Translations under genes and position numbers: made by a program | The notes under the pieces: model-generated | Database searches by the model: none | Told to the model about the DNA's origin: nothing | The model's input: the letters and a program-made list of their open reading frames with translations, nothing else | Part shown: positions 9,627-21,218 of the stretch, one piece after another | Layout of the letters: every line of letters starts with the position of its first letter | Numbering within the stretch: position 1 is the stretch's first letter | From: Mastigamoeba balamuthi | Taxonomy: Eukaryota > Evosea > Mastigamoebida > Mastigamoebidae | Direction: 5' to 3' | Length of the DNA stretch: 64,000 bases | Assembly (NCBI GenBank): GCA_902651635.1 | Contig: CACRSC010000075.1 | Coordinates: forward strand, 730,940-794,939

Positions 9627-12304
9627 ATGGGCTGGTGCTTCCGCAGTGCCACGGGCTCTGCCTGCGCGCTGCCCGCCGTGGGCTCGGCGGTGCTGGGCCG
9701 CGGCCACTGGACCGGCGTGCTCGACGTCTCCGTGAGCCGCGCGCAGGTGCAGGTGCCCCAGCTCCTCTTCCCTCTCCATCTCTCTGTCTCTCTTGTCTCT
9801 CTCTCTGCTCTCTCACACTCTCACCTCTCGTCTCTCTGTCTCATTCCTCTCCATCTCTCTGTCTCTCTTGTCTCTCTCTCTCGTCTCTCACACACTCTCT
9901 CTCGTCTCTCTGTCTCTCCTCTGTCTCATTCCTCTTCATCTCTCTATCTCTCTGTCTCTCTTGTCTCTCTCTCTCTGATCTCTCTCTCACCTCTCTCTGT
10001 CTCTCATTCCTCTCCTCTCTGACTCTCTCTCTTTGCTGCTGACTGCCCTGCTGGCTGTCTGGATGGCTGGATGGCTGGCTGGGCGGCCCTCGTGGGCAGG
10101 CGACGGTGTGCCCAGAGAGGGACGGCGTGCGGGTGACCAACGTGGGGAGGAACGACTCGGCGTTTGCGCGGGCGGGGGCGCAGGGGGAGGAGCGGCTGCC
10201 CCCCGGGGCCAGCGCCCTCCTGGCCGAGGGCGACACCCTCATGCTCCTCCCCTCCCGCCACCACTTTGCCCTCGTCCGCGTCCCTGGCGACGCCTCTCCC
10301 GCCCTCCCCGCTGCTGCTGCTGCCGCTGCCGCTGCTGAGGGCTCGGAGGGCCTGCAGGGCGCCGCACGCCAGCCCTGCGAGCTGCCGAGCGTCGCTGCCC
10401 CCGCCCCTGCGGGTGTGGGGCACAGAGAGGCAGAGCTGCAGGCCCCTGCTGCCGCTGCCCCTGCGGGCGTCGCTGTGCCTGCTGTGGCTGTGGCGCACAG
10501 CGAAGTGGAGCTGCAGGCCCCTGCTGCCGCTGCCCCTGCGGGCGTTGAGATGCACTCGGTGGGGCGCGATGAGGCCGAGGCAGAGCCCCCCGTCCCTGCT
10601 GCTGGCGGTGGTCCTGGGGCTCTGGCCCCTGCCTCTGCCTCGCCGGGCAGGCCAGAGGCAGAGGTCCCTCCCGCGGCTGCGGCTGCTGCGGCTGCCAGCA
10701 CGCCGCCCAGCACGAGTCCTGCGGGAGCGGCTGGCGTGGCCGAGGGCGGCGGCGCACAGGGCAGGAGGGGCATGGGGTCGCGCTCGGGCTCGCTCGACGA
10801 CATGCGCGGCGTCACCGAGTGGGCCGCCGGCCTCAGCGCCGCCGCGGTGTCCGCGGGCGTCGAGCAGCTGCGCGAGATGTTCCCCGACCACTCGGACGCC
10901 GCCCTGCGCTCGCTGCTCCTCGAGGCCCGCGGCTCCGTCGAGTCCGCAGCCGCCTCCCTCCTCGGCGACCCTGCCCCTGCGCCTCCTGCGTCCCCCGCTG
11001 CCGCCGCTGTTGCGGCCGTGCCCGCGAGCCCTCGCAGCGCGGCGGTCGAGTCGCTGGCTGCTCTGTTCCCGAGCGTGGCCCGCGCCGAGCTCGAGTCTGC
11101 GTACGAGCGGAGCGCGAGGGACCTCGACGCTGCAGTCGCTCTGCTGCTGGGCGACCCCGCGCCCCCGCCTGCTGCTGCTGCAGCGGCACCAGCGGCACCG
11201 GAGGCACGCGGCGAGGGCGAGGCAGCGGGCGAGGCGCCGGCCAAGAGGCGCAGGGTCGTGCGGGAGCGCGACATCGCGGGGTTCGCGTTCCGCCTCGACG
11301 AGGAGCGGCACGCACAGTCGCTGGTGGGCAAGCGCCTCGACGACGCCGTCGAGCAGATCCGCGCCGACGTCGCCGCGTTCGGCGAGGAGGCGGCCTTCGC
11401 GGTGTACTGCTTCCAGACGATGCTGGAGCGCGAGCAGGAGCTCGGGGCCGACTACTTCGTGTTCTACCACTCGTACTCGCTCGCCGAGCTGCTCTACGAG
11501 GTGCAGGCCGAGCTGGCGCGCGCCGTCTACGACCTGCCCGACGACTTTGCGCCGCTGCCGCGGCTGCTGCACAGGCCGTTCCACGGCAAGCCGACGCTGG
11601 AGCTGCTGATGGAGGACTTCCGGCACATGTCGTCGCAGGACCACGACCCCGCGTTCAGGGCCCTCGCCATCAGCGCCAGCTGCTCGCTCTTCGCCACGAG
11701 CACCGAGGCGCCGCCGACGTCGTGCTTCCGCTCGGGCTACTCGTGCGGCGACCTCAGCTTCCGCGGGCTGCTCACGTCGACCCTCGAGGCCGTCGGCGTC
11801 CCGCAGGGCGAAGTCGCCGAGGCGCTCGCCGACGAGCTCGTCGACATCGGCGACCGCCACCGCGTCGTCACGTGGCCGTACAAGCGCTCGGACAGCGGCC
11901 GCCGCGGGGCGCATGCGGTGATGGGCGCAGCCGCGGGGCCCGCGGGCCACATGCTGCAGGTCTTCGTGCACAAGGACCACGTCGACAGCATCGCGTACGA
12001 GTCGCTGCCCATGGGCGTGCCCACGGGCCGCGGCCCGCTCTCGGAGCTGCTCGCGGCGGGGCGCATCGACGGGCAGGCGCGCGTGTTCATGCACCCGGCC
12101 GTCTTCACCGACACGACCAAGTCGCGGCTGTTCCACTACTGCGCCGACATGGGCCTCTCGTGCATGGACCCGGCAGTCGCCGGCAGCAGGGGCGCCCTCG
12201 TCCAGGACCTCCGCAAGGCCCTCAGCCTCATCACCGGCGACTACCGCGCGCTGCGCAGGGCGTTCAAGGCCATCGAGGGCATGCCCGGCAGCCAGGACCC
12301 CTGA
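9627..12304 (+). CDS. FHA-CUE-CUE protein with an unrecognised C-terminal domain
   Basis: Two exons, 9627-9746 and 10100-12304, join in phase 0 to give 774 aa. Residues about 20-110 form an FHA domain of the PNKP/aprataxin type: AVLGRGHWTGV, DVSVSRAQ, VRVTNVGRND and LLAEGDTLMLL. FHA domains bind phosphothreonine peptides; this subtype works in DNA-strand-break repair. An Ala-rich linker follows, then two CUE-like helical repeats (VEQLREMFPDHS near residue 288, VESLAALFPSVA near 355), which usually bind ubiquitin. A KRRRVVR stretch could be a nuclear signal. The remaining 350 residues (SCSLFATSTEAPPTSCF, LQVFVHKDHVDSIAYESLP, ARVFMHPAVFTD) look like a folded domain I do not recognise. Ends TGA, 210 bases from the convergent coiled-coil gene. 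A phosphothreonine- and ubiquitin-reading adaptor or enzyme is the likely role. Confidence 0.75.
9760..10032. repeat. CTCTGTCT-type simple repeat inside an intron
   Basis: Nearly pure pyrimidine DNA made of ctctctgtctctcttgt units fills most of the 353-base intron (9747-10099) of the FHA-CUE gene. It supplies a very long polypyrimidine tract before the acceptor gggcag. Confidence 0.85.
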
Positions 12305-12513
12305 GTGCTTGTGTGGTCTTGCGGGGTACCCCCCTTGAAAACTGCTCGAGTAACTTTCTGGTCACAAAGAATGGTCCCCAGGGTTCGCTGGTGGTGTGAC
12401 AGAGCACGTGCGATCACAAGAAGAGCCCACCAATTGATTGTTTCGCATTTTCCGTGTGAACTCACACAATTGGCGTCTGCAGCCTGGCCACCTGCCGGCT
12501 GTGCCAAGGCATC

Positions 12514-14658
12514 TCAGGTAGGAGCAGGAGAACGCGTGCGTGTACACAAACGCTCATACTCAGCATCGCTTATGCTGGTGAGGATGGCAAGCAGGCAGCG
12601 CAGGGCCGGAACATAGAGCTGCAGCGTTGGGTCCACCTGCGCACGGTCCACGGCGGCCTCCATCTGTAAAGCACACGGCACCGCTCAGCCCAGAGGAAGT
12701 GCCGTGAATGAGAAAAGGAAGAGAGGGGCGCAACGGACCTCGCGAAGGGCTCCCGCACGGTCGAACTCGAACATGCGCACAAACGGGTTCCTGACCGCGG
12801 AAAACCTTCGAAAGAGATCCGGGAGCGTTGTAGGCAGCTGGACCCCCCACATGGTCTGCCCCACCAGTTTCGTCACGAGAGTGCTTGCTGCACGTGAGAT
12901 GGCAAGCACATGCGTGAGAAGCAGGTCTTCAATGCTGTATGTACCACGCGTCGTATTGTCGTGCAGCCTGCTCTGGATTAGGTACTCGGCCGAGGCGATG
13001 AGGTCTCCCAGGTACACCACATCCCAGTTGTGCTGGAGCTCTGACACTGTGCGCTTCAGCGTCGAGACCTCACTGATCAGCGCATCCAGCTTGGCGTCCT
13101 GTGCTGCAAGCGTCTCGTGGAACTCGTTGCGCTCTGCATCAGCTGCTGCAAGTGCCTCGTGGAACTCGTTGCGCTCTGCAGCGGCCTCGGTGTCCCTCTT
13201 CTCGAGGCGCTTGAAGAATGACTCGCGGTCCGCTGCAGCTGCAGCAAGTGCCTCGTTTAACTTGTTGCGCTCTAGAGCAGCCTCGGCGTCCCTCTTCTCG
13301 AGGCGCTTGAAGAATGACTCGCGGTCCGCTGCAGCTGCTGCAAGTGCCCCGTTTAACTTGTTGCGCTCTAGAGCAGCCTCGGCGTCCCTCTTCTCGAGGC
13401 GCTTGAAGAATGACTCGCGGTCCGCTGCAGCTGCTGCAATTGCCTCGGCGTCCCTCTTCTCGAGGCGCTTGAAGAATGACTCGCGCTCTGCAGCAGCCTC
13501 GGTGTTCTTCTTCTCGAGGCGCTTGAAGAACGACTCGCGGTCTGCTGCGGCCTGCTTGCGCTGTGCTGCAGCCTCAGCAAGGGCCTTCTGGAGCTCCTCG
13601 TCCTTGCCCGCCACCATCCTGTCCAGCTTCTGGCGTGCAGCCTCGGCCTCCTTCTTGAGAGTTTCCTGCGTTGTCTTGCTGTCGTCCTCGGCCTTGGCAC
13701 GAGCCGCCTGCGACACCGCGAGCTCCTGCTGCTTCTCCTTAAGCTCCCCGTCCCTGTCGGCGAGGTCCACCAAGTAGCGCCTCCTGTCTTCCGCGGCCTG
13801 TGCGTTGAGGTCCGCCAGGGCCGCGAGGTAGCAGCTGTTCTCGTTGGACACGGTCTTGGCCAGGGCCTCCTTCTCGCTCTGAGCCTGCGCGAGCACGCCG
13901 GCCACGTCGGCCTGGAACGACCGCAGGGCCTGCGCCTCGTCCGCTGCCAGCGCAGCTGTTCTCTGCGCCACCGCGACGGCATCGCGCACGGCCGCAGCGC
14001 CCTCGGCCCTGGCGGCTGCTGCTGCTGCCGCCGCTGCCGCCTCGATGGCCTCCTGGGGCGCCGGGGGCGACGCTGTGCACTCGGCGGCCGTGCTGAGGCG
14101 TGCGTGCAGGGCCTTGTTTTCCTCTCGCACCTTCGCGTTCTCGACGCACGACTCCTCCAACTGCGCGACCCCCGCGGTTAGCATGTTTCTATTCCAACCC
14201 CTCTTCACTGCCGCAACGCAGCCCAGCGCCACGAGGCAGCAGGGGCACAGAGCGCGGGTGACGCGGTTTATACACTGAAGGTGCAGAGAATCAACGGGGC
14301 CGAGATTTCTCGCGAAGCCAATTGATTGTGTGCCCCCGGCCCTTTTCGGGCGCAGCGCACGCACCTTGCGGGTGAGGTCTCCGACGAGCTCTGCCGAGGG
14401 CGCGTCCTCCCGGGGCCTGAGCTGCATGTCGAGGACGGCTGGGGCTGCGGCGAAGAGCTTCCTGGCCTGGCGCTCGCTGAGCCTGGGGGGCATCACGTAG
14501 AAGCGCGACTTGGGCTCGGCGCTCATGTACTCGGCCACGACCGTGCTCAGCGGCCGCAGCGTGTGCTCGTGCGAGGCCACCAGCCTGCTGCTGTAGACGA
14601 TCTTGACGGAATCCTCCCTCTGCTGGGGCCTGGCAGTCTGTGCCCGCGGCTCTGCCAT
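12514..14658 (-). CDS. Coiled-coil protein with repeated SFFKRLEKRDAEA units
   Basis: Exons 14658-14365, 14160-12739 and 12663-12514 give 621 aa. Introns: 14161-14364 (gtgcgtgcg to gcgcag; a shorter in-frame alternative ending near 14275 is possible) and 12664-12738 (gtccgttg to ttacag). After about 100 globular residues (SAEPKSRFYVMPPRLSERQA) comes a long Ala-rich coiled coil, with at least five tandem copies of a unit reading ADRESFFKRLEKRDAEA, some followed by ALERNKLN. The C-terminal 180 residues, from WDVVYLGDLIASAEYL through LVGQTMWGVQLP to the end, look like a separate helical domain. No family is recognised. Structural or tethering function is likely. Its 3' end faces the FHA-CUE gene. 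Confidence 0.65.
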
Positions 14659-14913
14659 CGAAAGGGAGCAAGCAACCCAAAATAACTGGCAAGAGGGCGT
14701 CTTGCACACGCGTTGTGACGGGCGATGCCCACGAGGAAATAATGGCTTGGTTCGGTTTCGATGTCTTGGGAGTCTGGGGCTCAAGAAGAAGGGTGGCTTG
14801 TGAATGTGGCTCCCAACAACGGAATTAAAAAGTGAGGAAGTCAAGGCGAGGCTCTGCGAAGCCATTCGCCGTCCGCGATCAATTGTCTCGCGAGAATCTC
14901 CGTAGTATGAGTT
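14659..14913. other. 5' flank of the coiled-coil gene
   Basis: Short non-coding spacer containing a TGACGGG on the plus strand near 14716. No gene is seen. Confidence 0.4.
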
Positions 14914-15097
14914 GTCCTTACACTGCTGCCGCTGAAAAGGTGCAGAGTAGCTCCAACCCCTGCTGTGCCCCAATTCCCGAATCCACAACGATGCTATTGA
15001 TATAGCTCCCTGCCTACCTCTGACTGCGCTAAAAATAATGACGATGTCTGGGTATGATGCGCCCTGGGGACCGAGTGTGATGTTGTATGCGAAGTCC
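14914..15097 (-). pseudogene. Fragment of a FG-GAP/PARP receptor gene
   Basis: The minus strand reads DFAYNITLGPQGASYPDI, VIIFSAVRG, then a sequence equal to intron 1 of the receptor gene at 37050 (including gtaggcaggga and the acceptor cacagcag), then exon 2 bases up to gtaaggac. It corresponds to about 37310-37493 of that gene. Because the intron is present, the piece was copied as DNA rather than through RNA. It has no start and no downstream exons. Confidence 0.85.
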
Positions 15098-15150
15098 CTC
15101 CAGGCCATCGAGGGAAATGTCCGGTAGCCAGGACCATTGAGTGCTGGTGT
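15098..15150 (+). pseudogene. Copy of the tail of the FHA-CUE gene
   Basis: The sequence from ccaggccatcgaggg through agccaggacc and gagtgct matches the last 40 bases of the FHA-CUE coding region and the first bases after its stop (12265-12313) with few changes. It abuts the receptor fragment directly, marking a recombination junction. Confidence 0.75.
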
Positions 15151-15204
15151 TGGCCCTTTCTGCCCTTGGTCGCTGCGCTACCAACACTTGGTCCCCCTGC
15201 AAAA

Positions 15205-18200
15205 CTGCCTTGACTGGTAGCAACCTTGTTTGCCTGTCTGGTCCGCCAGAGTGTGTGGGTGTGGGTCGAGCTCAGTACTACGACACAGTGTTCTTGTCTG
15301 GAAGAGGTCAGCACGCGGGGATGGCAAGTGCCAAGAAGCAGCGCCGCCCTGACTGGGGCGTCCCGCTGGCTGACGTCAGGGCAGTACGTGAGGCACTCTC
15401 CTGGCCTGCTTCTCCTTCCTTCCCTCTCGGGAATGGGCCTGCCCTGCGATATGTTCCCCAGGGTTCACTGGTGGTGTGGCAGACGACGACGGGGCACCAC
15501 AGTGCTGCTGTGGCTTGGGCCCGGCCTCCCTCGAGATCATCTCCCCGCGGCTGCTGCTCAGCGCAGGCACCGTCTGCACCATGCGGGGCTGCAGCGTCAC
15601 CAGGTACCGCGGCAGGTTCTGCGACGCCTCGAACGTCACCAGCTCGTGGAACACCGCCTGCGACAGCTCCGTGCACGCCACGTAGTTCTGCTCGCCGGCT
15701 GCGGCGCTGGCGGGGCGGACGGGGATGAAGTGGGCGTCGTAGTTGGCGTAGCTGCCCTTGCCCGTCAGCCTGGCCATGTCGCCGTCGACGACGGGGAAGG
15801 CCGAGAAGAGCGAGACCCAGTTGACGAGCAGGGCGCCCCTGCTGTACACCTCGCTGGCGTACCGCGCCTCGTACGCGCTGTACACCCCCTTCCCGAAGAA
15901 GCCCTCGTCCGTCGTCGCCAGGCTCGCGAACCCCGCCCGGAACACGCTCTCCAGCGCCTCTGCCCGCGTCCCGTGCCACATGGCCACCACCTTCACGTTG
16001 GGGTACGCCGCCTCTGGCGTCCGCCGCGCCATCTCCATCAGCCGCTCCCGCACCGCCGCCCTCGTCGCCCTGTTCCCCTCTGCCTCGTACCCCGGTGCGA
16101 ACGCTGGATTGCCCACGCGGGCCTGCAGCTGGGCCACTCGGTTCTCGAAGGCCTGCTCGAGGTGAGGGCTGTAGATGATCTCCACACGGGCGAGGTCGAA
16201 GCCTGGCACAGGGCAGCGCTGGTACAGCTCCACCACAAACTCGGTGTCCCTCTTGCCAGCCGGGATGAGGGTGTAGCTCTTGCCACCGATGATGTCTGGC
16301 CTGAGGGACTCGTCAAAGTGCCACACTCTTGGCTCCCATCTGGTGACCTCTTTGATGACATTCCTCCTGTACACCACCAGCCCAATGGCAATACAGCCAG
16401 CTGCTAGGACAATGAAGCCGAGAGCACCTCCAACAGAAGCTCCCACGATAAGGCGAAGCTGAGTAGTGTCGTTAGTGGAATTCCTGTGTACCAGCGAGTA
16501 CTTAAAGTCCATTCCAGCCATGTTGCCGTGAGTGTTGTTGACGGTTATCTTCAGTGTCACGGTCTCACCAACGCTCCCATTTACCACCAGATGTGCCCAG
16601 TTGCTCTCTGTCACCAGTGATGCACACGCAGAATTCCACGGAGCTGTGAACGTGAAGTAGCACTCGATGGTGCTCACATATGGACCACAGGTATTTCTCA
16701 CAGCAGACGAGATGTTCCAGCTGCAAGACCCCTGGCCTGATACTGAGAATGTGAACGTAATTGCGGGGTCTCCACGTTGCATTGTACAACTTGCATTCAG
16801 TCGTACAACGCCGCACTTCTTCGTACTCAGAGTGATGCCCGGAACAATGAGAGCGCGACTACCATCCAAATAGATGTCAGAAGTCGAGTGGTCCCACGCT
16901 GGGGAGACGATGTACATCTGCTGCGACCCCAGAACTACAACTGACCCTGAAAACAGTCTCATCCCCGACGTACTCTCCGGGACGGGTGACCCAACGATAA
17001 TATCGTCTGAGCCATCACCATCGATGTCTCCGAGTTTTCCAATCATCTTGCCCAGATGTGATCCTATCTGCTCCCCGACGAGCTCGTAGCCATCTGTGTT
17101 GGTGAACCCGCTGGTCCTGAACACGCTGTCCGTTAGTCTGTTGACCCAGCATCTGTTGGCATCCCAGTCGCAGTCTGAGTTAACCGTTCGTCCCAGAAGA
17201 ATGATTACGAGGCCAGCTGTATTCTGCGAATCGGGCATGCCAATGAACATGTCGCCAATGTCGTCGCCATTCATGTCACCAGTAGATCCGAATATTCGCC
17301 CCAGATGGTCTCCATTGGTGCCCTCGATGGTGAACCCGGTTCCTTTGCCAATTCTGATCGCTGTGCTCAGTTGTACCGTTCTCGATGTGCCACTGAGCAG
17401 TGAGCTGGGTGACCTGCTTCCAAACACCACAACGATCTTACCAGCATTACTGCCTTGTGAATTGGAGTCAAATGGCAACCCCACGCCAAAATCATCAACA
17501 AGGTCCCCGTTGAGGTCTCCCAGAGCCCGTGGCACAACACTTCCTGTGCAATCAGCTTCCTGTGGTAGTACGCCAAAGCTGCTATCAGGAGAGAGTACAA
17601 CACCATTCTCCAAACTGCGATTGCGGTCCTTGGAGCCGAGTATCAAACGGAGCCAACCGCACTGCGGCATGTCAATTACCATGTCATCCAAGCTATCACC
17701 GTTTATGTCGCCGATGCCTGTTATGTTGGCACTTCTGCCACTGCCATAATTCTCTTGTGACAACCATCCCATGTTGTCAATGTTGACCACAGTACCACTG
17801 CTTGTATTGTCTGTCCCGAATACAACAAATGTGCTGAAGACATTTGAACCCCAGTGTGTTTCCAGCCCAAAGTCCATCATTCTGTCACCATCAACGTCTC
17901 CCAATGCGCTGACAGAGCTGCTTGTGCGGCCACTGTGAGACGTGTTGAATGTTACGGACATAAGACGTGGTCCTAGAAGCACTATTGCTCTCACTCCATC
18001 GCCTGAATTACCGATCACACCAATAAGAATGTCGTCGATCTTGTCACCATTATAGTCTCCCAGTGCATTGATAGAGAGTACTGTATGAAGAACTTCGTAT
18101 TTCGTGTGAACCACAATAATTCCAGATTTGTTTTCATCAGGGTCTACCAAAGGGTTTTTTGCATTCCTCCACATACTATCGATTGCGACCACGACATCCC

Positions 18201-20190
18201 AGAGCCCAGTCGTGGAGTTTGCAAGAGCAAAAGCAATGTCAGGGACTCCATCACTGTTGACATCCCCAACGCCAGTCGAAGAGAACCCAGAGGTGGTGCC
18301 CTGAATGTGCAATACCACGCTGATGCCCTGTCCTGCTGTGAGGTCGATGGTTTTACCCTGTTCTATCTGAGCAATGCGGTCTCCTATGAACAGGTCGCTG
18401 AGTCCATTGAAATCGATGTCCCCGATGTTACCTATGACCGATGTTGTGACATTGGGACAGGGGCCATCGCTTATCAGTTGCACTATTGCACCGGCATGCG
18501 ATGTATTGACACAATTATGTCTATCAACCAATACATCCGAGGGCCTGTGAAAATGACCCGTTGACACTACCCACTGGCAGTTGCTTCCTCCATTTATCTG
18601 GTCCAGCAGATCTGGAACACGATCGCCATCGACATCCCCCAGGAAAAAGCGGCGTGACACAGCGCTGCTGCCGCCTCCACAGATTCTGCCGAACATCTCT
18701 CGATAGCCTTTACTCACCATCACGTCGACCGAGTCACCGAATATCACCATCCCATTGTAGTTTTGCGGGTAACCGTACCCCTCTTGGTTCATGTCCAGAA
18801 TCAGATCCGTTCTGTTGTCATGGTCCACATCAAATCCGCGTGGTCCCTGTACTCCAAATTGGGCATCGAGTGGCTTGCAGTATTCCAGCTCTCGATGCTC
18901 ATGAGTATCTTTATACCTGTCGGAATCCGAATAGGCTGTCCTATTCCACACACGACGTCCTGTAATTAAGGTGGAAAATGGGATGTTCCCCATAGGATAA
19001 GATGTCAACAGGTCAAAATCATGGATACCATCACCATCGACATCGCCTAATCCCGCAAACATACGAATTAGGCCCTGGTCATAATATCGGATATCAAAGC
19101 CGTTCGATCCGTCAACTCCACGGTCTCTTGGGAATGACGAGTAGTCTTCAGACCCGAATATCACAGTGGGACGGGCGGGTAGCTGAAGGAAATCAACTTG
19201 CAGCTGCAGGGATCCAATCCCGATGTCGTCGAGTCTGTCGCCATTGACGTCTCCTATGCAGCTGACATAGCCGTAACTCCCCTGTGCAATCCACACCGTC
19301 ACAAGTGACCTCAGGGGCACAGATGCAGGCCACTCTGTTGAACGCGCTGAGTATGGTCGCCAGTCGTGACGGTGGCAGCGCACCTTTGCGCCCCTCGAGC
19401 AGCACGATCCTGCCAGAGGCCTGCAGCACGAGGTCTGCGATGCGGTCCCCGTTGATGTCGCCCGAGCAGCACAGGGCCGCGTCCTGCACCAGCACTGTCC
19501 TGCTCCCGTAGTCGAACAGGCGCAGCGGGTTGTCGAACCCTGCGGTGTCGCGAACCAATTGAAACGAGCCCTCAGCTCCCCGCCAGCGCACTGGGCTCAC
19601 CTCCCGTTGTCCCGAAGACGATGACGACGCCCTGTCGCGCCGAGCCCCGGGGGCCCAGCGAGACGTTGTACGCAAAGTCGTCGATGCCGTCGCCGTTGAC
19701 GTCGTCGATGGCGGTGGGGGTGCCTGTGGCCTCGGCCGTGTCCGAGTCGCGCAGGAGCCACACCCAGCTGCCCTGCTGGCCGGCCCCCGCCGAGATGACG
19801 ACGGGCGTCTCCCACGTGCTCCACGCCGGCACGGAGCCCGTCGACGGCGACGACGACCGCGCGGGGCAGCAGCACAGCGCAGCCGCAGCCAGCGCCACGG
19901 CACACAGGGACCACTCGCGGCTGTGTTTGCAGCCCATCTGCAACAGCTCTTGTGCAGCGCACTGCACGTTAACCGCCAGCTGGCCGGCTCGTAAACGAAG
20001 AGCTCTTTGCGAAATGAAACTGGCGACCTGTGTTTTGATGACGTCTGATTCTCCCTCGAAACTCACCGATTATTCAGCAGGAAAGCGCAGTGCGAATGTG
20101 CTCGGCCCATGCTCATTCTTGATCAGGGGTGGCTCAAGAGAGGAGGAGTGAGGAGATCCAAGGGAGACGGGTCGCGACGACGTGGCAGAT
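15205..20190. repeat. Left arm of a large inverted duplication
   Basis: The arm contains the whole minus-strand receptor gene plus about 170 bases downstream and 250 bases upstream. It is matched in inverted orientation by 29315-34275: the 5' flank (gctcggcccatgctcattc, tggctcaagagaggagga) and the 3' flank (ctgacctcttcc, cagacaggc) are shared. Similarity is highest in the first exon, the PARP region and the 5' flank, and lower across the FG-GAP repeats. Confidence 0.8.
15376..19937 (-). CDS. Receptor-like FG-GAP protein with cytoplasmic PARP domain (copy 1)
   Basis: Exons 19937-19601, 19539-19384 and 19334-15376 (introns of 61 and 49 bases) give 1483 aa. The N-terminus is a signal peptide (SLCAVALAAAALCCCPA). 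Fourteen calcium-loop FG-GAP/VCBS repeats follow, for example GDVNGDRLDDIGIG, GDYNGDKIDDILIG, GDMNGDDIGDMFIG and GDIDGDGSDDIIVG; 14 repeats could fold as two seven-bladed beta-propellers like those of integrin alpha chains. A stalk with several cysteines and N-glycosylation sites leads to a membrane helix (GALGFIVLAAGCIAIGLVVY, about residues 1128-1152). The cytoplasmic part is a PARP-type ADP-ribosyltransferase domain: His in MWHGT (about 1285), Tyr in GKGVYSAY, Glu in FHELVTFE, and the PRYLVTLQ strand. It would sense an extracellular ligand and ADP-ribosylate cytoplasmic targets using NAD. It lacks the integrin GFFKR motif. Confidence 0.85.
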
Positions 20191-20194
20191 CCGA

Positions 20195-20260
20195 CCGCGA
20201 GAGGATGATGACGCCACAGAACAGATATTATTCACCCTCGGGCGGAATATCTCAGCAGCA
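20195..20260 (+). promoter_or_regulatory. Divergent promoter between copy 1 and the K/Q-rich gene
   Basis: TGACGCC at 20209-20215 is followed by agatattatt (near 20223) and ggaatatctc (near 20244), about 70 to 40 bases before the ATG at 20283. The region lies between two divergent genes, just outside the inverted-duplication arm. Confidence 0.4.
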
Positions 20261-20282
20261 CAGCAGCACAGCAGCGCCACAC

Positions 20283-21218
20283 ATGGCAGGGAAGACGGCG
20301 AGCGCGCTGGACGAGATCGCGGTGTCGCGGGAGGGCGTGCGGGGCCTGGTGAGCTCGTGGATGAGCAGCGTGCTGGCGGTGGACGGCGACGGCGACGGGG
20401 CGGGCGACGAGGAGGGCACCACAGCAGCGGCCCGCCCTGCCCGCCTGGGCCTCGGCGCAACCCCCGCCGCCTCGGACACCTCCAAGGCCGCCCAGCGCCT
20501 CGCCAAGGGCCTCGCAGCCCAGCGCCGCGCCGCAGCAGCAGCCGGCGGCGAGGAGCCCGAGCAGGAGGGCCTGCAGGGGCAGCAGAGAGGCCAGCAGCAG
20601 CAGCAGCAGCAGCAGCGGGAGGAGGAGGAGGAGAGCCGCACTGCCGCCCTGGGCGCCCGCAGGAGGAGGGCTGTGGCCAGCGCCCTGCCCCCTGCCGTCG
20701 CCAGGCTCCTCGAGTCCAAGGAGAAGAAGAAGGGCGGCAGGAAGCAGCCCCTGCAGCAGCAGCAGCAACCCCAGCAGCAGCAGGCGGGGGCCACTGTCGC
20801 AGAGGAGACCTCCCAGGAGCCCCTGCTGCACGAGGACGAGGCCCCTGCGGTCCAGAGCGCTGCCACGGGCGGCAGGAGGAAGAACAAGAGGGCTGCACCC
20901 GCCCAGGAGGAGCAGCAGCAGCAGGCGGGGGCCACTGTCGCAGAGGAGACCTCCCAGGAGCCCCTGCTGCTGCAGCAGGACGAGGCCCCTGTGGCCCCTG
21001 CGGCCCAGAGCGCTGCAACAGGCGGCAGGAGGAAGAACAAGAGGGCGGCACCCGCCCAGGAGGAGCAGCAGCACGAGGACGAGGCCCCTGCGGTGGCCGA
21101 GAGCGCTGGCACGGCCGCGGCCAGCAGCGGCAAGAAGAAGAGCAGGAGGGCGGCACCCGCCCAGCAGGAGGAGCAGCAGCTGAGGGAGCCGGCCCCCAAG
21201 CGCAACAAGAAGAAATAG
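20283..21218 (+). CDS. Lys/Gln-rich protein with tandem repeats
   Basis: A single exon of 311 aa starting at ATG 20283. A short folded-looking start (LDEIAVSREGVRGLVSSWM) is followed by low-complexity sequence with a run of eight glutamines and acidic runs. The C-terminal half contains repeated units, each with ATVAEETSQEPLL, then DEAPAVQSAATGG, RRKNKRAAPAQEE and a short Q run; the third unit is partial and ends in KKKSRRAAPAQQEE. Four basic clusters resemble nuclear or nucleolar targeting signals. No domain is recognised; a nuclear protein is my inference. Confidence 0.6.
   Translation: MAGKTASALDEIAVSREGVRGLVSSWMSSVLAVDGDGDGAGDEEGTTAAARPARLGLGATPAASDTSKAAQRLAKGLAAQRRAAAAAGGEEPEQEGLQGQQRGQQQQQQQQREEEEESRTAALGARRRRAVASALPPAVARLLESKEKKKGGRKQPLQQQQQPQQQQAGATVAEETSQEPLLHEDEAPAVQSAATGGRRKNKRAAPAQEEQQQQAGATVAEETSQEPLLLQQDEAPVAPAAQSAATGGRRKNKRAAPAQEEQQHEDEAPAVAESAGTAAASSGKKKSRRAAPAQQEEQQLREPAPKRNKKK

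Noticed and set aside
10004-12136. A 710-residue minus-strand frame opposite the FHA-CUE gene
   Set aside because: It is a GC-driven shadow: Arg/Val-rich without domain, while the plus strand shows FHA and CUE motifs.
12685-15108. One continuous 807-residue minus-strand frame
   Set aside because: It runs through two introns, the gene start at 14658 and an upstream receptor fragment. The splice-consistent gene is 14658-12514.
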